From JAKVAV01 sp964651785 (GTDB taxonomy: Bacteria; Bacteroidota; Bacteroidia; Flavobacteriales_D; Cryomorphaceae), in the NCBI GenBank assembly GCA_964651785.1, contig CAZYWJ010000051.1, positions 1-27,512 of the forward strand: a stretch of 27,512 bases of DNA, given 5' to 3'. Each line of letters begins with the position of its first letter. Position 1 is the first letter of the stretch. The notes beneath the pieces are model-generated. The model worked only from the letters and a program-made list of their open reading frames with translations. It did not search any database and was not told the origin of the DNA. Made by a program: the position numbers and the translations under genes. Positions 18,048-26,164 of the stretch are shown here, one piece after another.

Positions 18048-21000
18048 AATCAATTGGTTCTTTGTAGTGGTTTTCGTGATGCTTACGGCTTGCGAGACCT
18101 CAAAAAATATTTATCTCAATGAGTATGAGATGCCGCCCCTTCCCGATAAGGAAGTGCCCGAGCATACCATGTTTCTGATCGGTGATGCGGGAATTCCCGA
18201 TTCAGCTCCCTTGGAGCCTACACTTGTTTTGCTCAAGCAGAAAATGGACGCCGTGGAAGACTCCATGTCCTCCATTGTATTTTTGGGAGACAACATTTAC
18301 CCACGCGGGCTCCATCCGAAAAATCACTCAATGCGTCCCGAAGATGAGCAGCACATCAATTCACAGATGGATATCCTGGAGGGTTATGAAGGAAGAATAG
18401 CTTTCATTCCCGGAAATCACGATTGGAAGGAAGGCAAGGAAGACGGTTTGGAATTCGTACGTCGGCAGGAGCGCTATGTGGAAGATTATTTGGATCGAGG
18501 CAATGTTTTTCTTCCGAGTAATGGTTGCCCCGGCCCCATTGAAATCAGGCTCACCGAAAGGCTGACTTGGATCATTATAGACACCCAATGGTGGCTTCAC
18601 GAAAACGAGAAATCATTTGGCGACCAAGATGATTGCGAAATTTACACGGAAGACGAATTTCTTTTTCAGGTGCAAGATGTTCTGAAAAAAAACCGAAACA
18701 ATCAGGTGATTATTTCGGCTCATCACCCGCTTTACAGCAATGGAAATCACGGCGGACACTTCCCTTTCATGGAACACCTCTTTCCTTTAACCAAGAAAAA
18801 GCCGCGACTCTATATTCCCATGCCCATAGCGGGAAGCGTTTACCCTTTTTACCGCGGACTGATCGGCGATATTCAGGACATCCCCCACTACAAATACACG
18901 GCTTTGAGGAACTACCTCACCGCTATTTTTGATAGGTATGAAGACATCGTATACACATCGGGTCACGATCATAATTTGCAATATCAGAAGCACGGAAATG
19001 CGCATTATGTTGTAAGTGGCGCCGGATCGAAACAGAGCTATCTGCGGCAAAATGAAAACCTGATATACGGAAAGGCCGATAAGGGATTTGCCACTTTGCA
19101 ATCCTACAAAAACGGCGACCTCTGGCTGGAGTTTTATTCGCCTAATGCTGAAGATCCTCAAACGCCGACTTATCGCACCCAATTGCGAGCAGGACACCGC
19201 GTGTTGACCACCGAAGAAGAGGCCATTACCACCTTGGAAAAGCAAGATAGCGTAGTAACCGTAGTTCCCGGCGGAGAGTATTACGATCGCGGCCCCGTAA
19301 AGGATTTTATCATGGGCGAGCTATACCGCGATGTATGGAATGCGCCCATCACGGTGCCCGTAATTGACCTTTCCGAAGAGCACGGCGGTCTGGAGCCAAT
19401 CAAGCGTGGTGGCGGAATGCAGTCTAAATCACTGAGGTTGGAAGCCCCCGACGGAAAACAATACGTGCTACGGTCGATCAATAAGTTTCCCGCGACCATT
19501 CTGCCGCCTGAGTTGCAAAAAACCTTCGTAACGGAAATCATACAGGACGTTATCGCCGCTTCTCATCCATACGCTGCGGTGGCCGTTCCCCCTCTGGCTA
19601 ACGCTGCGGGCGTATACCACACCAATCCCAAATTGGTTTACGTTCCGGACGATCCGATTCTCGGACCTTTTCGATCGGAGTTTGCCGGAATGCTTTGCCT
19701 TTACGAAGAGAGACCCGATGACGATCAGCGAGACATGGATAATTTCGGCAATAGCCCCGATGTGGAAAGCTCTTGGAAAGTCATTGAAGAGGTGCGCGAA
19801 AACTATGACGACAAGGTGGATGCGCATTCTTTTCTGCGGGCGCGCTTGTTTGATATGATCATCGGAGATTGGGACCGACACGACGACCAATGGCGCTGGT
19901 CAAAAATTGAATACGAAGACAGTACCATTTACAAGCCCATACCACGAGATCGAGATCAGGTATTTTACACCGTGGACGGGCTCGTGCCGAATATCGTAAA
20001 CCGAAAATGGCTGGAACGCCGATTTCAACCTTTCGAGGAGGAAATCAGAGATATGCGTGGCTTCAATTTCAATGGGAAATATGTAGACCGCGCGTACCTG
20101 GACGAGTTGGAATGGAAAGATTGGCAGATGGTAGTTGATAGCTTACAGTACTTGCTGACCGATTCGGTATTCAGAGAAGGCTTGGCTCAACTGCCCGATA
20201 CGGCTTACGCACTGGACGGCGAGCGGCTCTTCCGAACGCTGCAAATACACCGCGATAAGTTGGACGAATGGGCACGCAGGTATTATGAAATTCTCGCCGA
20301 GGATGTGGACGTGGTAGGAACTTATAAGGAGGAGTATTTTGAAGTAGTGAGGATGAACGATGACTCCACGCGGGTGAGGATATATCCGAAGAAAGATGAT
20401 AAGCCTGAAAAGGAAGACAGGATCGTTTATGAGCGGATGTTTCTGACGGATGAAACCGATGAAATTCGGCTTTACGGCTTGGATAATGAGGATGTATACG
20501 TTTTGGAAGGAGAGGTAAGTGACGGGCCTTTGATTCGCATTGTGGGCGGACCCGCAGATGATCGCTACATCAATGAATCCAATGTGAAAGGGCTCAAGCG
20601 AAAGCTGGAAGTTCACGAATCCAAGCAGGCAGCGCATCAGAATCCGAATAATTTTGACTTGGGGAAAGACAGTAAGCTGTTTTTGGCCGAGGATGACCGC
20701 GCAGTGACTTATCGTCGAAATCACTTTATGTACAATGTGACCATGCCCTTAATCACGGCAGGGTTTAATCCGGACGATGGAATATTCTTAGGCGGAGGCG
20801 TGCAAATAACCCGACACGGGTTTAACCGCAAGCCGTATGATTATCGACATCGGTTGACGGGACAATACGCCATTGCCACGGGCGCCTACGAGTTTGACTA
20901 TTCATTTGATTATCGATCCATTTTCCATTCGAAATGGGATTTCACGGGCGAACTGAACGTTCTGGCACCCGACTACCTGTTCAATTATTTCGGAGCGGGA

Positions 21001-21783
21001 AATGAGACGGAATGGATCAGTGATGATTTCAGGGATAATCGATTGCGGTTAAATTTTGTCGAATTCAAACCGGGTTTTGCAAGGAGCTCAGAAGGAGATT
21101 TGCATCGATTGACGCTGGGGCCTACCTATTTGATGGTACGTCCGCCCGAAGAGTTGGGAGATGACGAATTGTTTGAATTTCGGGGCTTGGTGGAAGATTT
21201 GGATTTTGGGGTTCAGAATTATTTGGGTGCGAGGGCGCGCTACGATTTGAATAACGTAGACAATCAAAAGACGCCTCACCGCGGGATGCGCTTCCACGCG
21301 GAATTGAGTTATACGGATGGTTTGGACGATGACCGTACGGACTTCTTTCGGGCGAGTACCGATCTCACCTTCTACGTACCGCTCTCGGTTTTGCCGAACC
21401 GATTTACGATAGCCTTCCGAACGGGTACGGCGGCTAACTTCGGTGACTACCCTTTCTTTTTGTCCAATTTTCTGGATGGGTACGAAAACCTGCGGGGATT
21501 CCGACGAAATCGGTTTGCGGGCGATGTTACGTTCTATAACAACTTGGACTTGAGACTCAAGCTGCTCGATGTGGAGAATTACGTGTTGCCTTTCGGCATG
21601 GGTACCTTTGCTCACGCCGATTTAGGTCGGGTATGGCTCGATGGTGAAGATTCCCGTGTATGGCATTCTTCGGTCGGGGCGGGGCTCTATTTCAATATCA
21701 TTGATTTCATCGTTTTGACCACGAGCTACAGTCTTTCGAAAGACGATCAAGTGGTATTGGTACAGTTTGGGTTTTTCTTTTAG
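18040..21783 (+). CDS. Three-part lipoprotein: metallophosphoesterase, kinase-like region, outer-membrane beta-barrel
   Basis: The 1247-residue protein starts with a lipoprotein signal (FFVVVFVMLTA, C18). Residues about 43-385 are a calcineurin-like phosphoesterase with complete motifs: GDAG (48-51), GDN (83-85), GNHD (125-128), HH (228-229) and GHDH (308-311). Residues about 445-645 show a glycine-rich start (KRGGGMQSKSLRL), a strand ending QYVLRSINK, a helix with E499, then GDWDRHDDQW (D612-H614) and YKPIPRDRDQVF (D637, D639). This order resembles the atypical kinase fold of FAM20, CotH and HipA (DRH catalytic loop, then a metal-binding Asp). Residues about 805-845 are a beta-rich linker. 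About 895-1247 form a BamA/Omp85-type barrel (GYENLRGFRRNRFAGD), ending in aromatic FGFFF. No POTRA repeats are seen. The N-terminal enzyme and barrel calls are firm; the kinase call is inference. Confidence 0.88.
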   Translation: MSRINWFFVVVFVMLTACETSKNIYLNEYEMPPLPDKEVPEHTMFLIGDAGIPDSAPLEPTLVLLKQKMDAVEDSMSSIVFLGDNIYPRGLHPKNHSMRPEDEQHINSQMDILEGYEGRIAFIPGNHDWKEGKEDGLEFVRRQERYVEDYLDRGNVFLPSNGCPGPIEIRLTERLTWIIIDTQWWLHENEKSFGDQDDCEIYTEDEFLFQVQDVLKKNRNNQVIISAHHPLYSNGNHGGHFPFMEHLFPLTKKKPRLYIPMPIAGSVYPFYRGLIGDIQDIPHYKYTALRNYLTAIFDRYEDIVYTSGHDHNLQYQKHGNAHYVVSGAGSKQSYLRQNENLIYGKADKGFATLQSYKNGDLWLEFYSPNAEDPQTPTYRTQLRAGHRVLTTEEEAITTLEKQDSVVTVVPGGEYYDRGPVKDFIMGELYRDVWNAPITVPVIDLSEEHGGLEPIKRGGGMQSKSLRLEAPDGKQYVLRSINKFPATILPPELQKTFVTEIIQDVIAASHPYAAVAVPPLANAAGVYHTNPKLVYVPDDPILGPFRSEFAGMLCLYEERPDDDQRDMDNFGNSPDVESSWKVIEEVRENYDDKVDAHSFLRARLFDMIIGDWDRHDDQWRWSKIEYEDSTIYKPIPRDRDQVFYTVDGLVPNIVNRKWLERRFQPFEEEIRDMRGFNFNGKYVDRAYLDELEWKDWQMVVDSLQYLLTDSVFREGLAQLPDTAYALDGERLFRTLQIHRDKLDEWARRYYEILAEDVDVVGTYKEEYFEVVRMNDDSTRVRIYPKKDDKPEKEDRIVYERMFLTDETDEIRLYGLDNEDVYVLEGEVSDGPLIRIVGGPADDRYINESNVKGLKRKLEVHESKQAAHQNPNNFDLGKDSKLFLAEDDRAVTYRRNHFMYNVTMPLITAGFNPDDGIFLGGGVQITRHGFNRKPYDYRHRLTGQYAIATGAYEFDYSFDYRSIFHSKWDFTGELNVLAPDYLFNYFGAGNETEWISDDFRDNRLRLNFVEFKPGFARSSEGDLHRLTLGPTYLMVRPPEELGDDELFEFRGLVEDLDFGVQNYLGARARYDLNNVDNQKTPHRGMRFHAELSYTDGLDDDRTDFFRASTDLTFYVPLSVLPNRFTIAFRTGTAANFGDYPFFLSNFLDGYENLRGFRRNRFAGDVTFYNNLDLRLKLLDVENYVLPFGMGTFAHADLGRVWLDGEDSRVWHSSVGAGLYFNIIDFIVLTTSYSLSKDDQVVLVQFGFFF

Positions 21784-22348
21784 AGGAATTAGTTGGTTAG
21801 GCTTGAGGTTCGTGGTTTTGAGGATGAATGGTTTATTTTACATTGGTGAAAGAAATCGTGCGCCTTTAGGCAAACTGTTCATAATTTCGAAGTCTCTTCC
21901 ACTTTGTCTTCAAACAAAGTGGAGCAAAATTCAAGGACGTCGAAAGGCAATTTTTGCGCAAGTTCATTCAGGTGCAGATATAAAATCAGGGATGCGCAAA
22001 ACCCCGGACGACCTTAGAAGACCCGTATGGGCTAAAAATTGCCGCACGCAGTTGTCAAGCGTATGGCTCGTTAATCAGCAGTAGCTCCAATCCTGATAAT
22101 ATTTCTTTAATCAATTTTTACCGGTTTTGCTGCACGACGTCCGGTTCATCTCAAATTAAACATTTTACTCTTAAAATAAGAAGATTAGGACGTATTAGAC
22201 TCTTGCAGCCGTGAATCCAGACACCACCCTATGGCTAGTTACCTTATAAGTAAAGACATATCAAGCCGGTGACAATAATTTCGTTCAGACTCCAGGATGT
22301 TCTCGTCAATTATCAGGTTTAACAGCAGAGCAACCCTCCGGATTTTTC
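21784..22348. other. Gene-poor spacer downstream of two converging genes
   Basis: In these 565 bases I find no credible gene, RNA gene or mobile element. A plus-strand frame ending at 22084 starts inside the upstream gene and has no recognisable protein character. The region has a 10-bp perfect hairpin near 21898-21923 and is otherwise mixed in composition. It may hold 3' untranslated sequence of the two converging genes or decayed DNA. Confidence 0.6.
21898..21923. terminator. Perfect 10-bp hairpin, possible terminator
   Basis: TCCACTTTGT (21898-21907), loop CTTCAA, ACAAAGTGGA (21914-21923). It lies 115 bases after the stop of the three-part phosphoesterase gene. No uninterrupted T-run follows on either strand, so it would be an atypical terminator or an mRNA 3'-end stabiliser. 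Confidence 0.4.
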
Positions 22349-23509
22349 TCAGACCGAGGGGGGCTGAAACATCAAAAACAAGGATATCAGATAGGCAATA
22401 ACCGAGAGTATGATTCCGAACATAAATACCCGATAACAGATGCGCAGGTATTTGTACTTTTTGTCCAAAACTTTCCCCAAATAGTATAAATCTTTGACCA
22501 ATGATCGATAGGTATAATCCTCGTCGTTCATCACGTCTACCATACCTTCCATATAGGTATCCAAATCGAGGCTTTTGAAATTACCGAAGAATAAAAGATT
22601 TATCTGACGGCTTTTAACCTTTTCCAAATCTGCTATGTTATCGGTCACCTTGGGAATGGTGGAAATGGTAGCGAAAATCACGGCCAGAATACATACCGCG
22701 AGCAGCAATACCGAAGGCCAAATGAGGTAGGTATTGTTATCCAATTTCGGCAGTAAGGAAGTAAGCACGATGGAGATGATAATGGCGTTGATACTGAGCA
22801 TTATGTTCGCCTTATTGTCGGCTATTTGGCTCAGAGCCATATGATTTTTCAGAGTTACCCTGAACATGGTCTCTATACCTCTTCCCCTCTTTTTACGCTT
22901 CCCCTTTTTCTTAATCATCTTTTTACGCTTCTTCTTCAGCTTCTTGAGAAACTTGCCTTTCCGCTTACCGTATTTCTGCTGAGCCGATTCGGTTTCGTAC
23001 TCGGCATCTTCCAAGAAGTCAATATTCATTTTGTCCCACGCCGACTGCTTGATGGGGCGGTTTACCAATTGTTCCTTTTCTTGTCGAAGCAGTTCCGATC
23101 GGTTCTTATTGCCTTTCAGCCCCAGATGAGCCAGGTCGGCATCGCGAATAAGCTTCTCGTAGAGATCCTGCGGCTCGTGGTTAATTTCGGTGGCCAGAAT
23201 GATTCGCTTTATCAATCCCCTCTCCTCTTCGCTCACATTGCGCTCAGCCAGAAAAGCTTCTGCCATCTCTGCACTGAGTTCTTCGTGTCCATCCACCTTT
23301 TTCAGATAGCCCAGATCGTGAAACCAAGCGGCAATTTCCAAACAGGCCATCTTTTCCCGATTGACACCCTCAGCCGCTGCCAGCTGCCGCACTTCGGAAA
23401 CGACGGTTTGGGTATGTTCTAAATCGTGGTATTCAGCGTAATCGGGTAACTCGCTGCTTAATTTATCGGTGGCGTATTGCTCGGCTTCTTTTATTATTGA
23501 TTGATCCAT
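22349..23509 (-). CDS. HD-domain protein fused to a PycTM (Pycsar effector-type) membrane module
   Basis: A 386-residue protein. Residues 1-175 form an HD phosphohydrolase domain: H28 and H32 (YHDLEHTQTV), H64-D65 (AAWFHDLGYL) and D123/D125 (IRDADLAHLG), the metal-binding pattern of enzymes that cleave nucleotide phosphodiesters or phosphates. Residues 181-211 are an extremely basic linker (21 Lys/Arg in 31). Residues 212-386 match the PycTM/DUF5706 type, with ALSQIADNKANIMLSINAII (225-244), two adjacent membrane helices (about 235-253 and 262-285) and a third near the C-terminus (about 358-380). In Pycsar antiphage systems such modules respond to cCMP or cUMP and damage the membrane. HD-PycTM fusions also occur without an adjacent cyclase, and none is seen here, so defence is possible, not shown. 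It is divergent from the GAF gene, with starts 104 bases apart. Confidence 0.85.
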   Translation of the reverse strand: MDQSIIKEAEQYATDKLSSELPDYAEYHDLEHTQTVVSEVRQLAAAEGVNREKMACLEIAAWFHDLGYLKKVDGHEELSAEMAEAFLAERNVSEEERGLIKRIILATEINHEPQDLYEKLIRDADLAHLGLKGNKNRSELLRQEKEQLVNRPIKQSAWDKMNIDFLEDAEYETESAQQKYGKRKGKFLKKLKKKRKKMIKKKGKRKKRGRGIETMFRVTLKNHMALSQIADNKANIMLSINAIIISIVLTSLLPKLDNNTYLIWPSVLLLAVCILAVIFATISTIPKVTDNIADLEKVKSRQINLLFFGNFKSLDLDTYMEGMVDVMNDEDYTYRSLVKDLYYLGKVLDKKYKYLRICYRVFMFGIILSVIAYLISLFLMFQPPSV

Positions 23510-23613
23510 TCCTTGATTTGTACGCTAAATATATAACTATTGACTTGCTCGGTAATACCCGGCATTTTGGCACGACTATTTAGGCTTTTACCCATTAACG
23601 ACACCCGTTTTTT
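23510..23613. promoter_or_regulatory. Divergent promoter region between HD-PycTM and GAF genes
   Basis: This 104-base A/T-rich spacer must serve two divergent genes. On the minus strand TATATTTA (in the 23530-23540 area) resembles the Bacteroidota -7 element with one mismatch. On the plus strand GCATTTTG (near 23570) is a partial match. Neither is convincing alone. The short shared spacer suggests coordinated expression. Confidence 0.4.
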
Positions 23614-25995
23614 ATGCAAAATCAAAAGCTTTTCAAAGAAAAGTTTCCGTTTCAGAGTGAATTAAGCTTTGCCAAAGTTTTCAACTTCTGGGAAAATCAG
23701 ACCAAATCTCCCGTGAAGGAGGTAGCCGATCATGCTATGGCCGTTTTGAAGAAAGTGAAAACCGAGGCTGATTTGCTCAAACCCATTACGAGCATAGATA
23801 CGGTAACGAAACATTTGGATAAGGTTGAGCTATTGTTGTCTTGCATTTTTAGCAAAGCTACCTGGGAAGATGATATTCAAGGTGCGGTAGCAGCTTTTGA
23901 AGAAGATTGCTTTTATGAAACCCCTCGCTTTAACCGAATTATCAGCATATATCGGGAACAATCGACGGATGTAGAGGAAGATGATTTTAATGAGACCTTA
24001 TACTACCAAATTATCGGGGCCTATGTGGCGATTTTGGAAAAATTCTACGATTTTCCGGTAGAGCGTCGTCCCTCTCGCCTGATCAACTTCAGGGACCCTG
24101 AAACGGGATTGATGCGCTATTTTCACGGTTACATGAATATGGACTTCGTCGATATTCAGTTGATCGGTGAACTGCCCGAACTTTCGGAAGACGATTTAGT
24201 GGAACTCATCAACAAGTATCAGGACACGAAGTACTGGCTTGAGAAACTGCCTTCCGATGTTTTCAAATTTTCAGGAATGGCCGTAATCAGCTTGGTGGAA
24301 ATTACCGAGCAGCAGCTCCTTTCCAAGTTGAAGGCTGATTTGCTTAAACCCGATGCCTTCAATTCGAAGACCAGCCTTTCTGAGATTGAGCAAAGTTTCA
24401 AAAGTCTGATGGGCCGCAAAGACACCACTTTGGGAATCGCTTTTTATCAAAGGTTGAGAGATGAGATCATAAATTTGGGTACGGACGAGAGTGAACGGCG
24501 CGGGCGCTACGACTATAAATGTGGTCTGACATCTGAGGAATCGAAAAAAATGCTGGAGTCTTTGTTTGAAACAAAGAAGCCCCTTATCATCACCAATGTC
24601 GCCAAGGCGGATGTAGATAAAACCTTGGCGAAGCAGCTCCTCAACTCGGGTATTAACAGCGTGATCATCGTACCGCTCATCTCGCATTTTGAGGTGGTAG
24701 GTCTGTTTCAATTGGCCTCCGAGCAAGCCAATGCTTTCAGTGCACTGGACATATTGCGCTTTGAAGAGCTCATTCCGCTTCTCACCATCGCCGTGGAGCG
24801 GGTAAGAAACGAAGAGGAAAATGAGGTGACTCGCATTATCAAAGAAAAATTTACCTCTCTGCATCCCACGGTGGAATGGAAATTTCAGGAGGTGGCGCTC
24901 GACTACCTCGATTCCCGGAAGGTAATGCCCGAAGCTGCCTTGCAAAAAGTACTCTTTGAGGACGTATATCCGTTGTACGGCTCTACCGACGTGCGAAACT
25001 CATCGGAGATGCGGAATACGTGTATACAGCAGGACTTGACTACTCAACTGGATATCGTGATCCATATCCTGGAAAAGATTATCGAAAAAAATCCCTTCCC
25101 CATTTACAAGGAGTTGGAATTTGAAGTAAAAAATTACAGGGAAGATGTGGCAGACGAATTACTCTCTGACGAAGAGGTGAAAATAGTCGACTTCATTAAG
25201 TCCGAGATAGAGCCGCTTTTTGAGCACTTGCACGAAAATAATCGTGAGATGCGCAAAGTCATCGAAGAGTACTACGAAGCATTGGATCCCGATCACGGAA
25301 TCGTCTATGAGAGGCGAAAGCATTTCGAAGAGTCCATTGAGATGATCAACGGCCTTGCCTTTGCCCTGATTGAATCAGAAGAAGAGAAGACACAGAAGAT
25401 GTTTCCCTACTTCTTTGAGAATTACAAAACCGACGGGGTGGAATACAATATCTACATCGGTCAGTCCTTGGCTCGCGACAAGGTCTTCAACCCCATCTAC
25501 CTGCAAAATTTGCGGTTGTGGCAGCTCATGCTCATGTGTAAGGTTACCCGAGAAACCCACAAGATTCTCCCGAAACTTCCCATCGCATTGGAAACCGCCC
25601 AACTCATATTGATTCAGAGTACGCCGTTATCCATCCGTTTCCGTACCGACGAGAAGAAATTTGACGTAGACGGTGCCTATAATATTCGCTATGAAATAAT
25701 GAAAAAGCGAATAGACAAAGCCCTGATCAAGGATACGGAGGAAAGATTGACACAACCCCATACCGTTTCGGTTATTTATTCTTTGGATAAGGAAGAGGAA
25801 GAATACATGACTTATGTCAAATACCTGAGTCACCTCAATTTTATCGAAGAGGAAGTTGAGCGGTTTGAGTTGCAACATATGCAGGGAGTGAGCGGATTGA
25901 AAGCCATCCGTATGCGGGTAAATCTCAGCGATAACGATATGATTGAAAAGGCCTTTGAGAAGGAGATGAAGGAAGTGGTGGGAATAAGTGTGTAG
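23614..25995 (+). CDS. Large GAF-domain protein of unknown function
   Basis: A 793-residue cytoplasmic protein with no signal peptide or membrane helix. A GAF-type domain is visible at about residues 300-400, with KPLIITNVAKADVDKTLAKQ, SGINSVIIVPLISHFEVVGL and FQLASEQANAFSALDILRFE, then LIPLLTIAVERVR leading into a helix. The first 150 residues are helical, and residues 460-600 are acidic and helix-rich (coiled-coil-like, EIEPLFEHLHENNREMRKVI). No output domain such as a histidine kinase, GGDEF or cyclase is recognisable. GAF domains bind small molecules, including cyclic nucleotides, so partnership with the divergent HD-PycTM gene is an attractive guess. The TAG stop lies within the first unit of a 7-bp tandem repeat. 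Domain call good, function unknown. Confidence 0.85.
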   Translation: MQNQKLFKEKFPFQSELSFAKVFNFWENQTKSPVKEVADHAMAVLKKVKTEADLLKPITSIDTVTKHLDKVELLLSCIFSKATWEDDIQGAVAAFEEDCFYETPRFNRIISIYREQSTDVEEDDFNETLYYQIIGAYVAILEKFYDFPVERRPSRLINFRDPETGLMRYFHGYMNMDFVDIQLIGELPELSEDDLVELINKYQDTKYWLEKLPSDVFKFSGMAVISLVEITEQQLLSKLKADLLKPDAFNSKTSLSEIEQSFKSLMGRKDTTLGIAFYQRLRDEIINLGTDESERRGRYDYKCGLTSEESKKMLESLFETKKPLIITNVAKADVDKTLAKQLLNSGINSVIIVPLISHFEVVGLFQLASEQANAFSALDILRFEELIPLLTIAVERVRNEEENEVTRIIKEKFTSLHPTVEWKFQEVALDYLDSRKVMPEAALQKVLFEDVYPLYGSTDVRNSSEMRNTCIQQDLTTQLDIVIHILEKIIEKNPFPIYKELEFEVKNYREDVADELLSDEEVKIVDFIKSEIEPLFEHLHENNREMRKVIEEYYEALDPDHGIVYERRKHFEESIEMINGLAFALIESEEEKTQKMFPYFFENYKTDGVEYNIYIGQSLARDKVFNPIYLQNLRLWQLMLMCKVTRETHKILPKLPIALETAQLILIQSTPLSIRFRTDEKKFDVDGAYNIRYEIMKKRIDKALIKDTEERLTQPHTVSVIYSLDKEEEEYMTYVKYLSHLNFIEEEVERFELQHMQGVSGLKAIRMRVNLSDNDMIEKAFEKEMKEVVGISV

Positions 25996-26074
25996 GGCGT
26001 AGTGTGTAGTGCGTAGGGAGTAGTGCGTAGTGTGTAGTGAGTAGTGAGTAGTGCGTTTTGGGTAGTGGGTAGGA
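25991..26074 (+). repeat. Degenerate 7-bp tandem repeat, unit NGTAGTG
   Basis: Twelve in-phase heptamers, for example TGTAGGG, CGTAGTG, TGTAGTG, CGTAGGG, AGTAGTG; the tenth unit (CGTTTTG) and the last are degenerate. The GAF gene's TAG stop (25993-25995) lies in unit 1. Eleven of the twelve units contain TAG and the 7-base period shifts frame each time, so all three plus-strand frames are closed repeatedly. The complementary strand (CACTACN) contains no stop triplet. A related array follows the next gene. Confidence 0.9.
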
Positions 26075-26164
26075 TGGAAAAAATAGATTAGTGGCAGAAG
26101 GTTCGAATAAAGTGGCCGATAGTATTTTTAAAACAGCAGATTGAAGATATTCATATAGAACAGA

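Noticed and set aside
20143..20724. Minus-strand 193-codon frame
   Set aside because: It is antisense to the middle of the 1247-residue protein, whose domains on the plus strand are clear on both sides.
21767..22084. Plus-strand 105-codon frame after the three-part phosphoesterase gene
   Set aside because: It begins inside the upstream gene, has no recognisable motif and an irregular composition.
22092..22317. Inverted pair CCTGATAAT / ATTATCAGG as insertion-sequence ends
   Set aside because: Only 9 bp match, the enclosed 208 bases contain no transposase, and there is no target duplication; likely chance.
24271..24945. Minus-strand 224-codon frame
   Set aside because: It is antisense to the GAF domain coding region and has no domain character.
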